This document shows positions 1 through 8,564 of a stretch of 10,850 bases of DNA, in pieces. A program made the position numbers and the translations under genes. The stretch is from an uncultured Alphaproteobacteria bacterium. Its GTDB lineage: Bacteria; Pseudomonadota; Alphaproteobacteria; HIMB59. The notes below the pieces were generated by a model, which saw only the letters and a program-made list of their open reading frames with translations, ran no database searches and was not told the DNA's origin. The stretch's first letter is position 1. Each line of letters opens with the position of its first letter. Location of the stretch: the NCBI GenBank assembly GCA_902632575.1, contig CACPCY010000020.1:1-10850 (forward strand), written 5' to 3'.

Positions 1-1
1 A

Positions 2-52
2 TATGTAAATTCCAAAATAGATGAAATTGGAGTTTTAACAAAAAAAAAATGA
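2..52 (+). CDS. rmuC: Probable upstream coding frame of RmuC (partial, runs off the window edge)
   Basis: Of the three plus-strand frames at the window edge, only this one is open. It reads YVNSKIDEIGVLTKKK and then meets TGA at 50-52, inside a run of A's. The spacing of hydrophobic residues (V, I, I, VL) suits the coiled-coil segment that precedes the conserved RmuC domain, and the peptide joins naturally to the domain encoded from base 49 if the frame slips by one base in the A run. The other two frames contain stops here (TGA at 22-24 in the downstream gene's frame, TAA and TAG in the third). With only 16 codons an open frame could be chance, so the assignment rests mainly on the missing N-terminus of the downstream ORF. 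Confidence 0.5.
   Translation, partial: YVNSKIDEIGVLTKKK
40..49 (+). repeat. A10 homopolymer at the RmuC frame junction (possible slippage site)
   Basis: Ten consecutive A's follow the C at 39. The upstream frame reads ACA AAA AAA AAA TGA, while the downstream RmuC frame begins ATG at 49-51. One extra A would fuse the two frames into a single protein. Polymerase slippage at A/T runs of about this length is known to restore frames in AT-rich bacterial genomes such as insect endosymbionts. A sequencing or assembly error in the homopolymer is the main alternative. Confidence 0.6.
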
Positions 53-798
53 CTAATGCCATGACAGCAAATATCTCCGATATGGGCGACATGGGTGAGG
101 CTATTTTGGAGAATATCTTACAAGATTGTGGAATGACCAAAGATAGAGACTACAAAACGCAATTTACTGATAAAAATGAGAGTGGGCAAATTTTTAGGCC
201 TGATGTAGTAATTTTTCTTCCAGAAAAAAGGAATATTATTATTGATTCAAAATTACCAATGAAAGATTGGTATGATTATCAAAACACTGATGATGAAAAG
301 GCAAAAGAGGTGTCTATAAAAAATTTCATAAATTCAATGAAAAGTCATATAAATACAATTCACAAAAAGGATTATACAAACCTCATAAAACTGAATTCGC
401 CAGATTATGTCTTTATATTCATGCCTCATGATTATGCATTGATCACTGCTCAAAAGTACGATCAGAGTATTTCAAACTATGCACAACAAAAACAAGTAAT
501 AATTGTGGGACCATCTACTCTCATTATGTGCATGAAACTCGTCGAGAGTATTTGGAGACTCGAGAAACAAAATAAAAATTCAAAAGAAATTGCAGAAATT
601 GCAGGTAGTATGTTTGACCAGATTGCAAAAACTTTAAATTTGCTTGAAAAAACTGAAGCAAGTTTAATTAAATCAACTGAAAATATAAATCAGTCTAAAA
701 AATATATAACAGATGGTAAGGGTAGTTTATTAAGTAGGGCTAATAAAATTAAAGATTTAGGTGCCAAAACAAAAGTTGAGTTAGATATTAATGAATGA
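49..798 (+). CDS. rmuC: RmuC-family DNA recombination protein, C-terminal conserved domain (N-terminus missing or in another frame)
   Basis: RmuC proteins (PF02646) limit certain recombination events such as inverted-repeat rearrangement; a nuclease-like fold has been proposed but the biochemistry is poorly known. The family core is visible: GEAILENIL (residues 17-25), FRPDVVIFLP (49-58), then IIIDSKLPM, with the charged D and DSK positions typical of the proposed nuclease-like core. FIFMPHDYAL and VIIVGPSTL follow, and the C-terminal GKGSLL...KIKDLGAKTK segment is complete. Family members usually carry an N-terminal membrane segment and a long coiled coil, so 249 residues starting inside the domain is too short. 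The ATG at 49 lies at the end of an A10 run and has no well-placed Shine-Dalgarno (GGAG at 29-32 is 16 bases away). It is probably the 3' part of a longer gene joined by slippage, an indel, or ATGA reinitiation. The stop overlaps the next gene by 4 bases (ATGA), implying co-translation. Confidence 0.82.
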   Translation: MTNAMTANISDMGDMGEAILENILQDCGMTKDRDYKTQFTDKNESGQIFRPDVVIFLPEKRNIIIDSKLPMKDWYDYQNTDDEKAKEVSIKNFINSMKSHINTIHKKDYTNLIKLNSPDYVFIFMPHDYALITAQKYDQSISNYAQQKQVIIVGPSTLIMCMKLVESIWRLEKQNKNSKEIAEIAGSMFDQIAKTLNLLEKTEASLIKSTENINQSKKYITDGKGSLLSRANKIKDLGAKTKVELDINE

Positions 799-1772
799 AT
801 ATTCTTGTATATAGTTTTAATGATAAAATTGGAGATGGCTTACAAAAGGTAACTTTTTTACAAACTTTAAAAAACATATACCCTGAATCAAAAATTTATT
901 ACACGACCACCAATACAACAACTTTTAAAGATAAATTAAATCCATTAGTAAAAGATACAATTTTTGAAATCATTGAAAATAATGGCATACAGTCATCAAT
1001 ATTAAATCTATTTAGAAAAAATACTAAACTTGAAAATCAATATTTTGATTTAATCATAGATTTACAAAAAGTTGTTTTAAGGACACTAAGTCTAAAAAAA
1101 ATACCACACAAATATTTTTTTAGTTCATGTGCAAACTTTTTTTTTTCTGATATTAAAAATAAATACAATTTAAAATTTAAAGATGTTTATATTGAGCAAT
1201 TTTATTTTAATATTTTATCAACCCTTCAAAAAAGAGTTATTAAAGAGATACCTAATATAATACTTCCAAAAAATATTAAGTTTTCATTTAATAATGAAGA
1301 AATTAACAAAAATATTGCAATCTCACCAGGCGCTGGCAATAAAATAAGACAATGGGATTTTGAAAAATATTTAATGATTGCACACAAATTGCAGAAAAAT
1401 GGCTATAATATTTTCTTTTTTTTAGGTCCTGATGAAAAAGATCTCTTAAATATTTGTCTAAAAAACGGCTTTAACTGCCCAGAATGGAAAAATGGTGAGT
1501 TAATCTCAAACGATATAACTTTCACTATGGGTTTAGCAAAACAAATGAGTTGTTTGCTTTGCAATGATAGTGGTACTGCTTGGATGTTTGAATTTATGGG
1601 AGTAAAAACACTTAAAATATTTGGAGTTACAAATGAAAAAAAATTTTCAAGACCTGGTTTTTCAAAGACAATTCAAATAAAAGATTACGGTTTTAAAAAT
1701 TTAAAAGATTTCCCATTGAATATTTATGAAAATATTTTACGAGAATTTCTTAAATCAATTGATGCTAACTAA
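795..1772 (+). CDS. Divergent glycosyltransferase family 9 (heptosyltransferase-like) protein
   Basis: This is a two-domain GT-B protein of 325 residues, a usual size for the ADP-heptose:LPS heptosyltransferase family (GT9), which adds sugars to LPS core or related glycans at the inner face of the cytoplasmic membrane. The N-terminal domain opens with MNILVYSF and KIGDGLQK (11-18), where D14 matches the acidic residue of the family GD motif. The C-terminal nucleotide-sugar domain starts at IAISPGAGNKIRQW (175-187) and carries LCNDSG (255-260) and VKTLKIFG (270-277). It is divergent: the usual D-x-G-P-x-H loop reads DSGTAW here, with Trp at the His position. The ATG overlaps the RmuC stop (ATGA), implying translational coupling. 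A T10 run at 1137-1146 lies inside the gene without breaking the frame. The 3' end overlaps the convergent GT32 gene by 8 bp. Family assignment is fairly safe; acceptor and donor are unknown. Confidence 0.75.
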   Translation: MNILVYSFNDKIGDGLQKVTFLQTLKNIYPESKIYYTTTNTTTFKDKLNPLVKDTIFEIIENNGIQSSILNLFRKNTKLENQYFDLIIDLQKVVLRTLSLKKIPHKYFFSSCANFFFSDIKNKYNLKFKDVYIEQFYFNILSTLQKRVIKEIPNIILPKNIKFSFNNEEINKNIAISPGAGNKIRQWDFEKYLMIAHKLQKNGYNIFFFLGPDEKDLLNICLKNGFNCPEWKNGELISNDITFTMGLAKQMSCLLCNDSGTAWMFEFMGVKTLKIFGVTNEKKFSRPGFSKTIQIKDYGFKNLKDFPLNIYENILREFLKSIDAN

Positions 1773-2583
1773 CTATTTTTGAATTTTTTTGATAAGTATA
1801 ACTAGGGACTATATAATGTCTTACAGAGGATCCCTTTAATTTAAATATTCCATTGTTATTAAACTTTATATCTAATTCAGACATGTCAAAAATATCATTA
1901 TTTGAAATATAATTTCTCATTACTTTTGTATACATACCAGGTCCAGTAAAATTTAAAATAGCTACCTTTGGATTTTCAAAAACTTTATCTCTATAATATT
2001 TATAGTCTGAACAAATATTATTTATTAAACTCTCTAAAAACAAATTTTTTGATGAAAATGCAAGTCCCCATTGCAAAAAATGGTTAAAAGGTCTGAGTAG
2101 TGAAAAAAGTTTTGGATCATTTGGTGGGTAATAGCATATTGTATCCTCATAAGTTAAGACTCCTATGTGATTACTATCATGAAGTTGATTAAGTGGGCAT
2201 TTGCAGCCTTTTGCTATATCGAAATAATAACCACCTAACTCATACAATATACAATAACGGAAAATATCAGCTTTCATTGGACCAAAAATACTTTTGAAAT
2301 ATATTTTTGAAATATCTTCCTTGCCCCAACTAGACTCCATGTAGCTATCTCTTTTCTCCTTATCATATAAATAAAAAGAGAAAGTTGGATTTTTTTCTCT
2401 AAATTCTTGAATTGATTTAGCGTGAGTCTTTCCAAGAGATCTAGTCTCCCATGTTTGATAGACATTTTGGGGTATTTTATTAATTGATTTGTGGTTGATT
2501 ATTTTGTCTTTTATTTCAACTAATGGAAACTCAGTAAATTTTCTGGCAAATTTTCTAAGATTATATCCTATTGACTCACTCAT
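1765..2583 (-). CDS. GT32-type glycosyltransferase (sugar-binding region with DXD-like motif)
   Basis: The 272-residue protein matches the Gly_transf_sug/GT32 pattern (PF04488), GT-A enzymes that move a sugar from a nucleotide donor onto surface glycans. Visible landmarks are [14 protein letters not shown] (37-50), [19 protein letters not shown] (104-122) and [11 protein letters not shown] (211-221). The metal-binding DXD region reads DIAKGC (122-127), so the first Asp is present but the second is replaced by Ala. The start chosen is the ATG at 2583-2581, because extending the frame upstream would run through the tRNA gene; this start leaves only 5 bases after the tRNA CCA and no Shine-Dalgarno. 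No signal peptide or membrane segment is evident, consistent with a cytosolic or membrane-associated enzyme. It is transcribed behind lepA and the tRNA, and converges on the plus-strand GT9 gene with an 8-bp overlap. The acceptor is unknown. Confidence 0.8.
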   Translation of the reverse strand: MSESIGYNLRKFARKFTEFPLVEIKDKIINHKSINKIPQNVYQTWETRSLGKTHAKSIQEFREKNPTFSFYLYDKEKRDSYMESSWGKEDISKIYFKSIFGPMKADIFRYCILYELGGYYFDIAKGCKCPLNQLHDSNHIGVLTYEDTICYYPPNDPKLFSLLRPFNHFLQWGLAFSSKNLFLESLINNICSDYKYYRDKVFENPKVAILNFTGPGMYTKVMRNYISNNDIFDMSELDIKFNNNGIFKLKGSSVRHYIVPSYTYQKNSKIVS

Positions 2584-2588
2584 TTTAT

Positions 2589-2678
2589 TGGCGGAGAGAG
2601 TGGGATTCGAACCCACGATAGAGTTGCCCCTATACACGCGTTCCAGGCGTGCGCCTTAAACCACTCGGCCATCTCTCC
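2589..2678 (-). tRNA. tRNA-Ser (anticodon GGA)
   Basis: A complete class II tRNA of 90 nt including an encoded CCA (2589-2591). The acceptor stem GGAGAGA pairs perfectly with TCTCTCC, the discriminator base is G, the anticodon stem CACGC/GCGTG is perfect, and the loop CTGGAAC gives anticodon GGA (2642-2644), which reads UCC and UCU. The long variable arm typical of tRNA-Ser is present (ATAG/CTAT stem), as is the T arm GTGGG-TTCGAAT-CCCAC. The 5' end lies 4 bases after the lepA stop and the 3' end 5 bases before the next start codon. The tRNA is therefore almost certainly excised from a transcript shared with protein genes. Confidence 0.98.
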
Positions 2679-2682
2679 ATGA

Positions 2683-4482
2683 TTATTCATTATCACCTAT
2701 TTTTAATGCCTCAAAAAAAGCAGTCTGCGGAATTTCAACATTACCAAATTGTTTCATTCTTTTCTTTCCCTTTTTTTGTTTTTCCAAAAGTTTTTTCTTT
2801 CTACTCACATCTCCGCCATAAAGTTTAGCAGTCACATCTTTTCTAAAAGCTTTAATGGTTTCTCTGGCTATAATTTTTCCATAAATTGCAGCCTGAATTG
2901 GTATTTGAAAGTTTTGTCTTGGAATTAAATCTTTTAGCTTATTACAAATCCTTCTACCAATCGTTTCAGCTCTTGATTTATGAACTATATTTGAAAATGC
3001 ATCAACAGTTTCTGAATTAACAAGAATATTTAGTTTTACTAAATCTCCTTCAAAATAATCGTAGACCTGATAATCAAAACTAGCATAACCTTTTGAATAA
3101 GATTTTAATTTGTCATAAAAATCTATAACAATTTCATTCAAAGGTAATTCCATTTCTAAGATAGCTCTGTTGTTTTGTATATTTAAGTTTTTTTGTTTAC
3201 CTCTTTTTTCAATACAAAGTGTTATTACAGTACCCAAATAATCCTGTGGCACTATTATAGTAGATTTAACCCATGGTTCTAAAATTTTATCTATTTCAGC
3301 TGGATCAGGTAGTTCAGAGGGATTTCTTATTACAATTTCGTTTTTATTTCTGTCAATTACTTTATATACAACTCCTGGAGCAGTAGTAATTAAATCTAAA
3401 TCAAATTCTCTTCTAAGTCTTTCTGTTGTAACCTCTAGGTGAAGCAAACCTAAAAAACCACACCTAAAACCATAACCTAAAGCAGCACTAGTTTCATTTT
3501 CATATGTAAAACTTGAGTCATTTAAAGCAAGTTTTTCAAAACTCTCTTTAAGTCTCTCATAATCTGATGTATCAACAGGATATATCCCACAAAACACGAC
3601 TGGTAATGAGGGCTTGAAACCTGGAAGTGGTTTTATTTTTTGATCATTTAATTCTGCTATTGTGTCACCGACCTTACAGTCAGCAACTGACTTTATACTA
3701 GCATTAATAAAACCTATTTCTCCTGGACCTAATTCATCACAATAATTTATTTCAGGTGTGAAATATCCAATTCTATCGATATTGTATTGTTGATTATTAG
3801 ATAAAAACTTAACCTTCATACCTTTTTTCATAACTCCATCAAGAACTCTAACAAGAACTGTTACTCCTAAATAATTGTCGTACCAACTGTCCACTAAGAG
3901 AGCCTTGAGATTTTTTTCATTTGTATTTGGAGAAGGTAGTTTCTCTACAATCTGATCTAATAAATCTTCAACTCCAAGTCCAGTTTTTGCAGAAACGAGA
4001 CGAGCTTCTGAAGTATCTATTCCTATTGTTTGTTCAATGTCTTCTTTTACTCTTTCTGGCTCGGATGCAGGTAAATCTGCTTTGTTGAGAACTGGAAGTA
4101 TCTCATGATTTACATCTATTGCCTGATAAGCATTTGCGAGAGTTTGTGCCTCAACACCCTGTGTGCTGTCAACAACTAAAACTGAGCCTTCACAAGCTGA
4201 TAGTGATCTTGAAACTTCATAGGAAAAATCAACGTGTCCAGGTGTATCAAGAATATTAAGTTGATATTCATCACCTTTTTTATTTTTATAGTTTAATCGG
4301 ACTGTTTGAGCTTTTATAGTGATCCCCCTTTCTCTTTCAATCTCCATTGAATCCAAGACTTGGTCTTTTTTAGTCCTGTCATCCATCCCTCCACAAATTT
4401 CAATTATTCTGTCCGCTAGAGTGGATTTACCATGATCAATATGAGCTATTATCGAAAAATTTCTAATTTTAGAAATTTCCAT
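2683..4482 (-). CDS. lepA: Elongation factor 4 (LepA), ribosome-associated GTPase
   Basis: LepA/EF4 is a translational GTPase that binds ribosomes; proposed roles include back-translocation, rescue under ionic stress and 30S biogenesis. All G motifs are present: AHIDHGKST (13-21), ERGITIKAQ (51-59), DTPGH (79-83), NKAD (133-136) and SAK (164-166). Domains II, III and V follow ([16 protein letters not shown] at 336-351 is characteristic). The LepA-specific C-terminal domain contains [20 protein letters not shown] (555-574) and [13 protein letters not shown]. At 599 residues it is of normal full length. The ATG shares its A with the pheT TAA stop (TAATG), so translation is probably coupled, with a weak AGAAG upstream. 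No terminator follows; the tRNA-Ser starts 4 bases after the stop. Identification is secure. Confidence 0.98.
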   Translation of the reverse strand: MEISKIRNFSIIAHIDHGKSTLADRIIEICGGMDDRTKKDQVLDSMEIERERGITIKAQTVRLNYKNKKGDEYQLNILDTPGHVDFSYEVSRSLSACEGSVLVVDSTQGVEAQTLANAYQAIDVNHEILPVLNKADLPASEPERVKEDIEQTIGIDTSEARLVSAKTGLGVEDLLDQIVEKLPSPNTNEKNLKALLVDSWYDNYLGVTVLVRVLDGVMKKGMKVKFLSNNQQYNIDRIGYFTPEINYCDELGPGEIGFINASIKSVADCKVGDTIAELNDQKIKPLPGFKPSLPVVFCGIYPVDTSDYERLKESFEKLALNDSSFTYENETSAALGYGFRCGFLGLLHLEVTTERLRREFDLDLITTAPGVVYKVIDRNKNEIVIRNPSELPDPAEIDKILEPWVKSTIIVPQDYLGTVITLCIEKRGKQKNLNIQNNRAILEMELPLNEIVIDFYDKLKSYSKGYASFDYQVYDYFEGDLVKLNILVNSETVDAFSNIVHKSRAETIGRRICNKLKDLIPRQNFQIPIQAAIYGKIIARETIKAFRKDVTAKLYGGDVSRKKKLLEKQKKGKKRMKQFGNVEIPQTAFFEALKIGDNE

Positions 4483-6875
4483 TAGCTTCTAATTTTTGCT
4501 TTAAATTTATTTGATACTTTTTCTAAAATATTTTTATGTAATTGTTCTAAATCTTTTTCTTCAAGAGTTTTTTCTTTAGATTGAATAGTAACCCTAAATG
4601 TTACACTTTTACTGTCATCACCTAAGTCTTTTGCTATATATAAATCAAAAAATTCTACATTTTTAATTAAATTTTTATCTAAACCTTTGACGTATCTCTG
4701 AACTTCATAGAGATTTTGCTCCTTTTCGAATAAAAAAGAAAAGTCTTTTTCACTGAACTGAAATTGGGAATCTAAGATATTTATATTATTAGCTCTACTA
4801 ATTGAATCAATTGGAAGGTTTTCAAAAAATAATTCAATTGCATAACAATTTTTAAGTTTAGAAAATTCCTCCGTAATTAGTGGATGAACTTTTCCATATC
4901 TAGCTATTAATTTTTTTCCCATAAATAGTTCAGCAGACTGACCTGGGTGATAAGTATTTGAAGTTGATCTTAATATGTTAAATTGTTTTATGTCAAAATT
5001 TAATGAACTTATTAATATTGAGGTTAATTCTGTTAAAGAGTAAAAATTAAATTCTTCAGATTTGTAAATAGAGTTTGTATTTTCTTCAGTTGAAATAAGC
5101 AATGATAGAATATTTTCTTGAGATTGAGATGAATTATAAATAGGTCCTATTTCAAATAATTGAATATTTTTAAAACCTTTTTTAAAATTTAATTCTGCAC
5201 TTTCTAAATGGTTAAATATCATAGAATTTCTCATATAAGATTGATCATCACTGATTGCATTTGAAATTTTTAAGGATTTATCTCCTTTAAGGATTTCTTG
5301 AGCTCTAATTGAGTGAAAAGAAAAAGTTATAACTTCAGAAATTCCATTAGATATAAGGGTTTTTTTAAGTTTTTTTATTGATTTAAATTTCTTATTTGAT
5401 GATGAATTATCAATTTTATCAATCTCATCGATTGATGCAGAGGGCACACTTTGTTTAATATTTTCATATCCATAAATTCTTATAATTTCTTCAACTATAT
5501 CGATTTTGTTTTTAACATCATTCCTCCATGATGGAACTAAGACTTCACATTCCTTTTCATTGTTTTTATTAATTTGAAATTTAAGATCTTTTAATATTTT
5601 GATTTGTTTTTGTGGGTCTAGTTCTAAACCAATAGTCTTATTAAAGTAATCAAAATTATAATTTATTTTATGCTCAAAATTTTCTAATTTTCCAGCTTCA
5701 ATATTTTTACTTACTAAGCCCCCACATATTTTATTTATTAAATATGATGCATATTCTAAACCTTCAATGACCATATTTTTATCTAATCCTCTTTCAAAAC
5801 GATACCTAGCATCTGAATTTATTCCAAGAGATCTTCCAGTTTGGGCTACGCTATTCGGATTAAAAAGAGCAACCTCAAGAAATACATTTTTAGTATCATC
5901 TGTACATCCGCTGAGGTCTCCTCCTATAATTCCTGCTATAGCAAGTGCATTATTTCCATCAGCTATTACGGTTGTATTTTTATCTAATGTGTATTCTTTG
6001 TTATCTAAAGCAAGAATTCTTTCGTTCGCATTTGCGAGCCTCATATCTAGTTTTTTTCCAATTTTATCTGCATCAAAAACGTGTAAAGGTCTGCCTAAAT
6101 CAATAGTGATATAATTTGTTATATCTACTAAAGCGTTTATAGGTCTTAGTCCAAGGCTGATAAGTTTTTTTTGTAACCATTCTGGGGATTTAGAATTATT
6201 TACATTTTTAAAATATCTACTTACTACATATTCACAACTATTATCATCATTGTTAATATTCCAAATGATTGGGCTTGCGAATTCTAACTGATTTATTTTT
6301 TTAAAATTTAAAGGCTTTAGTTTACCAACACCTTTAGCTGAGAGATCTCTAGCAACGCCTCTAACACCAAGGCAATCTCCTCTATTAGGTGTAATACCTA
6401 TTTCGAAAATAGGATCATTTAATTTCAAAGCTTCAACTGCTGAGGTGCCATTTTCAAAATCATCGAGTAACTCAATAATACCCTCATGATCATCACTTAA
6501 GTTAAGCTCCCTCTCAGACAAAAGCATACCCTCAGATATTTCACCTCTAATTTTTCCTTTTTTTAAATTTATCTGTGTTCCTGGAATATACATGCCATCT
6601 TTGGCAAATATTCCTTTTAATCCCTTCTTTACATTATTTGCTCCACAGATTACCTGATAGGTATTGGTTCCATCGTCAACTTTACAGATATTTAATCTAT
6701 CTGCATTAGGATGTTTTCTAAAATCTTTTATGGTTGCAACTACAAACTTTGAGTATTCTGAATAGTCAGTCAAGCTCTCAAGTTCAAGACCTAAATTTGT
6801 AAGAGCTTCACCAATTTCATTTGCATTTTTATCTGTCTCTAAATGATCACACAACCAACTATAACTAAACTTCAC
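4482..6875 (-). CDS. pheT: Phenylalanyl-tRNA synthetase beta subunit
   Basis: The beta subunit of the (alpha-beta)2 enzyme that charges tRNA-Phe; it handles tRNA binding and editing. The 797-residue bacterial architecture is complete: EMAP-like tRNA-binding domain (about 40-150, with [13 protein letters not shown] and [11 protein letters not shown]), B3/B4 editing domain (about 213-382, including [13 protein letters not shown] just before it and [10 protein letters not shown] at 356-365), B5 domain (about 400-475, [20 protein letters not shown]), synthetase-like core, and the C-terminal anticodon-binding FDX-ACB domain (about 704-797). The start codon is GTG at 6875-6873, supported by an AGGAG 7 bases upstream; the first internal Met is residue 95, too late to be a start. 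The GTG shares one base with the pheS TAG stop (TAGTG), and the stop shares one base with the lepA ATG. Subunit balance is probably kept by coupled translation. Confidence 0.98.
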   Translation of the reverse strand: MKFSYSWLCDHLETDKNANEIGEALTNLGLELESLTDYSEYSKFVVATIKDFRKHPNADRLNICKVDDGTNTYQVICGANNVKKGLKGIFAKDGMYIPGTQINLKKGKIRGEISEGMLLSERELNLSDDHEGIIELLDDFENGTSAVEALKLNDPIFEIGITPNRGDCLGVRGVARDLSAKGVGKLKPLNFKKINQLEFASPIIWNINNDDNSCEYVVSRYFKNVNNSKSPEWLQKKLISLGLRPINALVDITNYITIDLGRPLHVFDADKIGKKLDMRLANANERILALDNKEYTLDKNTTVIADGNNALAIAGIIGGDLSGCTDDTKNVFLEVALFNPNSVAQTGRSLGINSDARYRFERGLDKNMVIEGLEYASYLINKICGGLVSKNIEAGKLENFEHKINYNFDYFNKTIGLELDPQKQIKILKDLKFQINKNNEKECEVLVPSWRNDVKNKIDIVEEIIRIYGYENIKQSVPSASIDEIDKIDNSSSNKKFKSIKKLKKTLISNGISEVITFSFHSIRAQEILKGDKSLKISNAISDDQSYMRNSMIFNHLESAELNFKKGFKNIQLFEIGPIYNSSQSQENILSLLISTEENTNSIYKSEEFNFYSLTELTSILISSLNFDIKQFNILRSTSNTYHPGQSAELFMGKKLIARYGKVHPLITEEFSKLKNCYAIELFFENLPIDSISRANNINILDSQFQFSEKDFSFLFEKEQNLYEVQRYVKGLDKNLIKNVEFFDLYIAKDLGDDSKSVTFRVTIQSKEKTLEEKDLEQLHKNILEKVSNKFKAKIRS

Positions 6876-7924
6876 TAAAATTCTCCTATTGTAAAGCCAT
6901 TGCTAGATATCCAATTTAAATTTCCACTAAAAAATGATCTGATATCTGTAAGCCCATACTTTAACATTGTGATTCTGTCTAAGCCCACTCCAAATGCAAA
7001 ACCTTGATAGGTATTCGTATCCACATTGCAGTTCTCTAAAACTATTGGGTTCACCATTCCACATCCAAGAATCTCAAGCCAACGATCACCTTGACCTAAT
7101 TGGATCTTGTTATTAACTATTTCATAAGCAATATCCATTTCAGCAGAAGGTTCAGTAAAAGGAAAGTAACTAGGTCGAAATCTTACTTTTAAATTCTGTA
7201 CGTTAAAAAATTGTTTACAGAATTCAATTAGAGTGCCCTTCAAATCTCCCATATTTGCATTTTCATTAATAAACAAACCCTCAACTTGATGAAACATTGG
7301 AGAATGTGTTGAGTCAGAGTCACACCTATATGTTCTTCCAGGAGCAATTATTTTGACTGGGGGTTTTTGATTTAATAACGTTCTAATTTGAACTGGGCTA
7401 GTGTGTGTTCGTAAAACGTAGGGCTTACCTTCTTTATCCTTGTCATCTATATAAAAAGTATCCTGCATTTCACGTGCAGGATGATTTTCAGGAATATTTA
7501 ACGCTGAAAAATTGAAAAAATCTGTCTCAATATCAGGGCCTTCGGCAACAGAGTAACCCATTGATCCAAAAATAGTGATAACCTCATCAAATGTTTTTGA
7601 TATTGGATGAGCCTTCGAGGCTATAGAATTTGGTGGAGGGAAACTTATATCTAAGTATTCGTTTTTTAATTTAGAGTTTATTTCTTCAATTTTTAAATCG
7701 TTAAATTTATTTTTAATAAGATTATCAACTTCAATTCTTAGTAAATTTAATTTTGAACCTGAAGATTTTTTTTCTTCTAAAGAAAGATCCTTAAGACTTT
7801 TCAATAACTCAGTTATTTTCCCCTTTTTTCCTAAGTAAGCTACTTTAACGTTTTGTAGTTCTTGTTGGCTAGAGCTTTGCTCTATTTCTTTCGTAACTTC
7901 ATTAAGGACTTTTTTAATGTCCAT
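6875..7924 (-). CDS. pheS: Phenylalanyl-tRNA synthetase alpha subunit
   Basis: The catalytic alpha subunit: a class II aminoacyl-tRNA synthetase that activates Phe with ATP and transfers it to tRNA-Phe in complex with PheT. The N-terminal coiled-coil arm (about 1-90, lysine-rich and helical, with VAYLGKKGKITELLKSLKDL) contacts tRNA. The catalytic core shows FDEVITIFGSMGY (112-124), ENHPAREMQDTFY (146-158), motif 2 GRTYRCDSDSTHSPMFHQVE (196-215), the FPFTEPSAEMD substrate-pocket region (254-264), and motif 3 with the essential Arg in FGVGLDRITML (311-321). At 349 residues it is a usual length. The ATG lies only 7 bases after the rplT stop with no Shine-Dalgarno, so it probably depends on ribosomes arriving from rplT. 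The C-terminus (NGFTIGEF) runs a few residues beyond the common end. Confidence 0.98.
   Translation of the reverse strand: MDIKKVLNEVTKEIEQSSSQQELQNVKVAYLGKKGKITELLKSLKDLSLEEKKSSGSKLNLLRIEVDNLIKNKFNDLKIEEINSKLKNEYLDISFPPPNSIASKAHPISKTFDEVITIFGSMGYSVAEGPDIETDFFNFSALNIPENHPAREMQDTFYIDDKDKEGKPYVLRTHTSPVQIRTLLNQKPPVKIIAPGRTYRCDSDSTHSPMFHQVEGLFINENANMGDLKGTLIEFCKQFFNVQNLKVRFRPSYFPFTEPSAEMDIAYEIVNNKIQLGQGDRWLEILGCGMVNPIVLENCNVDTNTYQGFAFGVGLDRITMLKYGLTDIRSFFSGNLNWISSNGFTIGEF
6883..6887 (-). promoter_or_regulatory. Shine-Dalgarno site for pheT
   Basis: AGGAG lies inside the last codons of pheS, 7 bases before the GTG that begins pheT. It decides the non-ATG start and explains how pheT is initiated despite overlapping the pheS stop. 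Confidence 0.75.
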
Positions 7925-7931
7925 TTTTAAT

Positions 7932-8291
7932 CTAGTTGGCTAAATTAGCCTTGGCTTTCTCAACAATTGATTTAAAAGCAGCGGGTTCATGAAATGCAAT
8001 TTCAGAGAGAATTTTTCTATTGATTTCAATGTTTGCTTTTTTTAATCCATCAATAAATTTTGCATAAGTTAGACCATGCTCTCTAACTCCGGCATTAATT
8101 CTTTGGATCCATAATCCTCTAAAATCTCTTTTCTTATTTCTTCTATCACGATAAGCGTATTGGAGAGCTTTATCCATACTTTGTGTTGCTACTCTATAAA
8201 CATTTTTTCTTCTACCTCGATGTCCTTTTGTAAATTCAAAAACTTTTTTATGTTTGGCTCTTGCTGTAACACCTCTTTTAACTCTTGGCAT
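7932..8291 (-). CDS. rplT: 50S ribosomal protein L20
   Basis: L20 binds 23S rRNA early in large-subunit assembly and, in Escherichia coli, also represses the rpmI-rplT message. The 119-residue protein has the highly basic N-terminal extension ([20 protein letters not shown]) and the conserved [20 protein letters not shown] (43-62), [19 protein letters not shown] (66-84) and LSEIAFHEP segments. The ATG is preceded by AAAGGAG (8299-8305) with a 7-base spacer, a strong site. It follows rpmI by 16 bases and precedes pheS by 7, in the classic order. Identification is secure. Confidence 0.98.
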   Translation of the reverse strand: MPRVKRGVTARAKHKKVFEFTKGHRGRRKNVYRVATQSMDKALQYAYRDRRNKKRDFRGLWIQRINAGVREHGLTYAKFIDGLKKANIEINRKILSEIAFHEPAAFKSIVEKAKANLAN

Positions 8292-8307
8292 AATATCTCT
8301 CCTTTAC

Positions 8308-8508
8308 CTATTTAGAATATGGCATCATTGAGTCAATTATTATTGATGCAGATTTTGATAAGACCCTTGTACCTTTAGAATTTCTGATAAAAGAGTTTGT
8401 TCTTTTAGACATGCCATGGCGTTTACCAACGTTTCCGACAACTAGTTTTCCTGATGAGGATTTTTTAAAGCGTTTTTTGACGCTACTTTTTGTTTTTAGT
8501 TTGGGCAT
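8308..8508 (-). CDS. rpmI: 50S ribosomal protein L35
   Basis: A small, very basic 66-residue ribosomal protein with the L35 pattern: [20 protein letters not shown] at the N-terminus, then [15 protein letters not shown] (29-43) and a C-terminal MMPYSK. The ATG follows an excellent Shine-Dalgarno AAAGGAG (8514-8520) with a 5-base spacer. It sits between infC and rplT, the order found in most bacteria. The 91-base gap upstream contains a possible hairpin that could take part in L20-type autoregulation, though this is not shown. Confidence 0.98.
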   Translation of the reverse strand: MPKLKTKSSVKKRFKKSSSGKLVVGNVGKRHGMSKRTNSFIRNSKGTRVLSKSASIIIDSMMPYSK

Positions 8509-8532
8509 TTCATCTCCTTTTGAGTAAGTTAA

Positions 8533-8564
8533 TAAGATCTTAAGGCATACCCTTTAAAAGCCTT
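8533..8564 (-). promoter_or_regulatory. Possible hairpin and palindrome in the infC-rpmI gap
   Basis: On the coding strand AAGGC (8564-8560) can pair with GCCTT (8546-8542) around a 13-base AT-rich loop, and a 10-base palindrome TAAGATCTTA (8533-8542) follows directly. In Escherichia coli this interval forms the structure through which L20 represses rpmI-rplT. A five-pair stem with a large loop is weak evidence in AT-rich DNA, so this is only a candidate leader element. There is no U-tract, so it does not look like a terminator. Confidence 0.22.

Noticed and set aside
1137..1146. T10 run in the plus-strand GT9 gene as a second frameshift site
   Set aside because: The ORF stays open and the GT9 domains are in one frame on both sides, so no break is implied.
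2274..2465. 63-codon minus-strand ORF
   Set aside because: It lies wholly inside the GT32 gene in another frame and has no recognisable domain.
2584..2637. Upstream extension of the GT32 ORF by 18 codons
   Set aside because: It is the tRNA-Ser sequence read in frame; the tRNA is complete and perfect, so the coding start must lie after its CCA.
2679..2682. Terminator after lepA
   Set aside because: Only 4 bases separate the lepA stop from the tRNA, with no hairpin plus T-tract.
5767..6114. 115-codon plus-strand ORF
   Set aside because: It is antisense to the conserved B3/B4 part of pheT; its composition follows the pheT codons.
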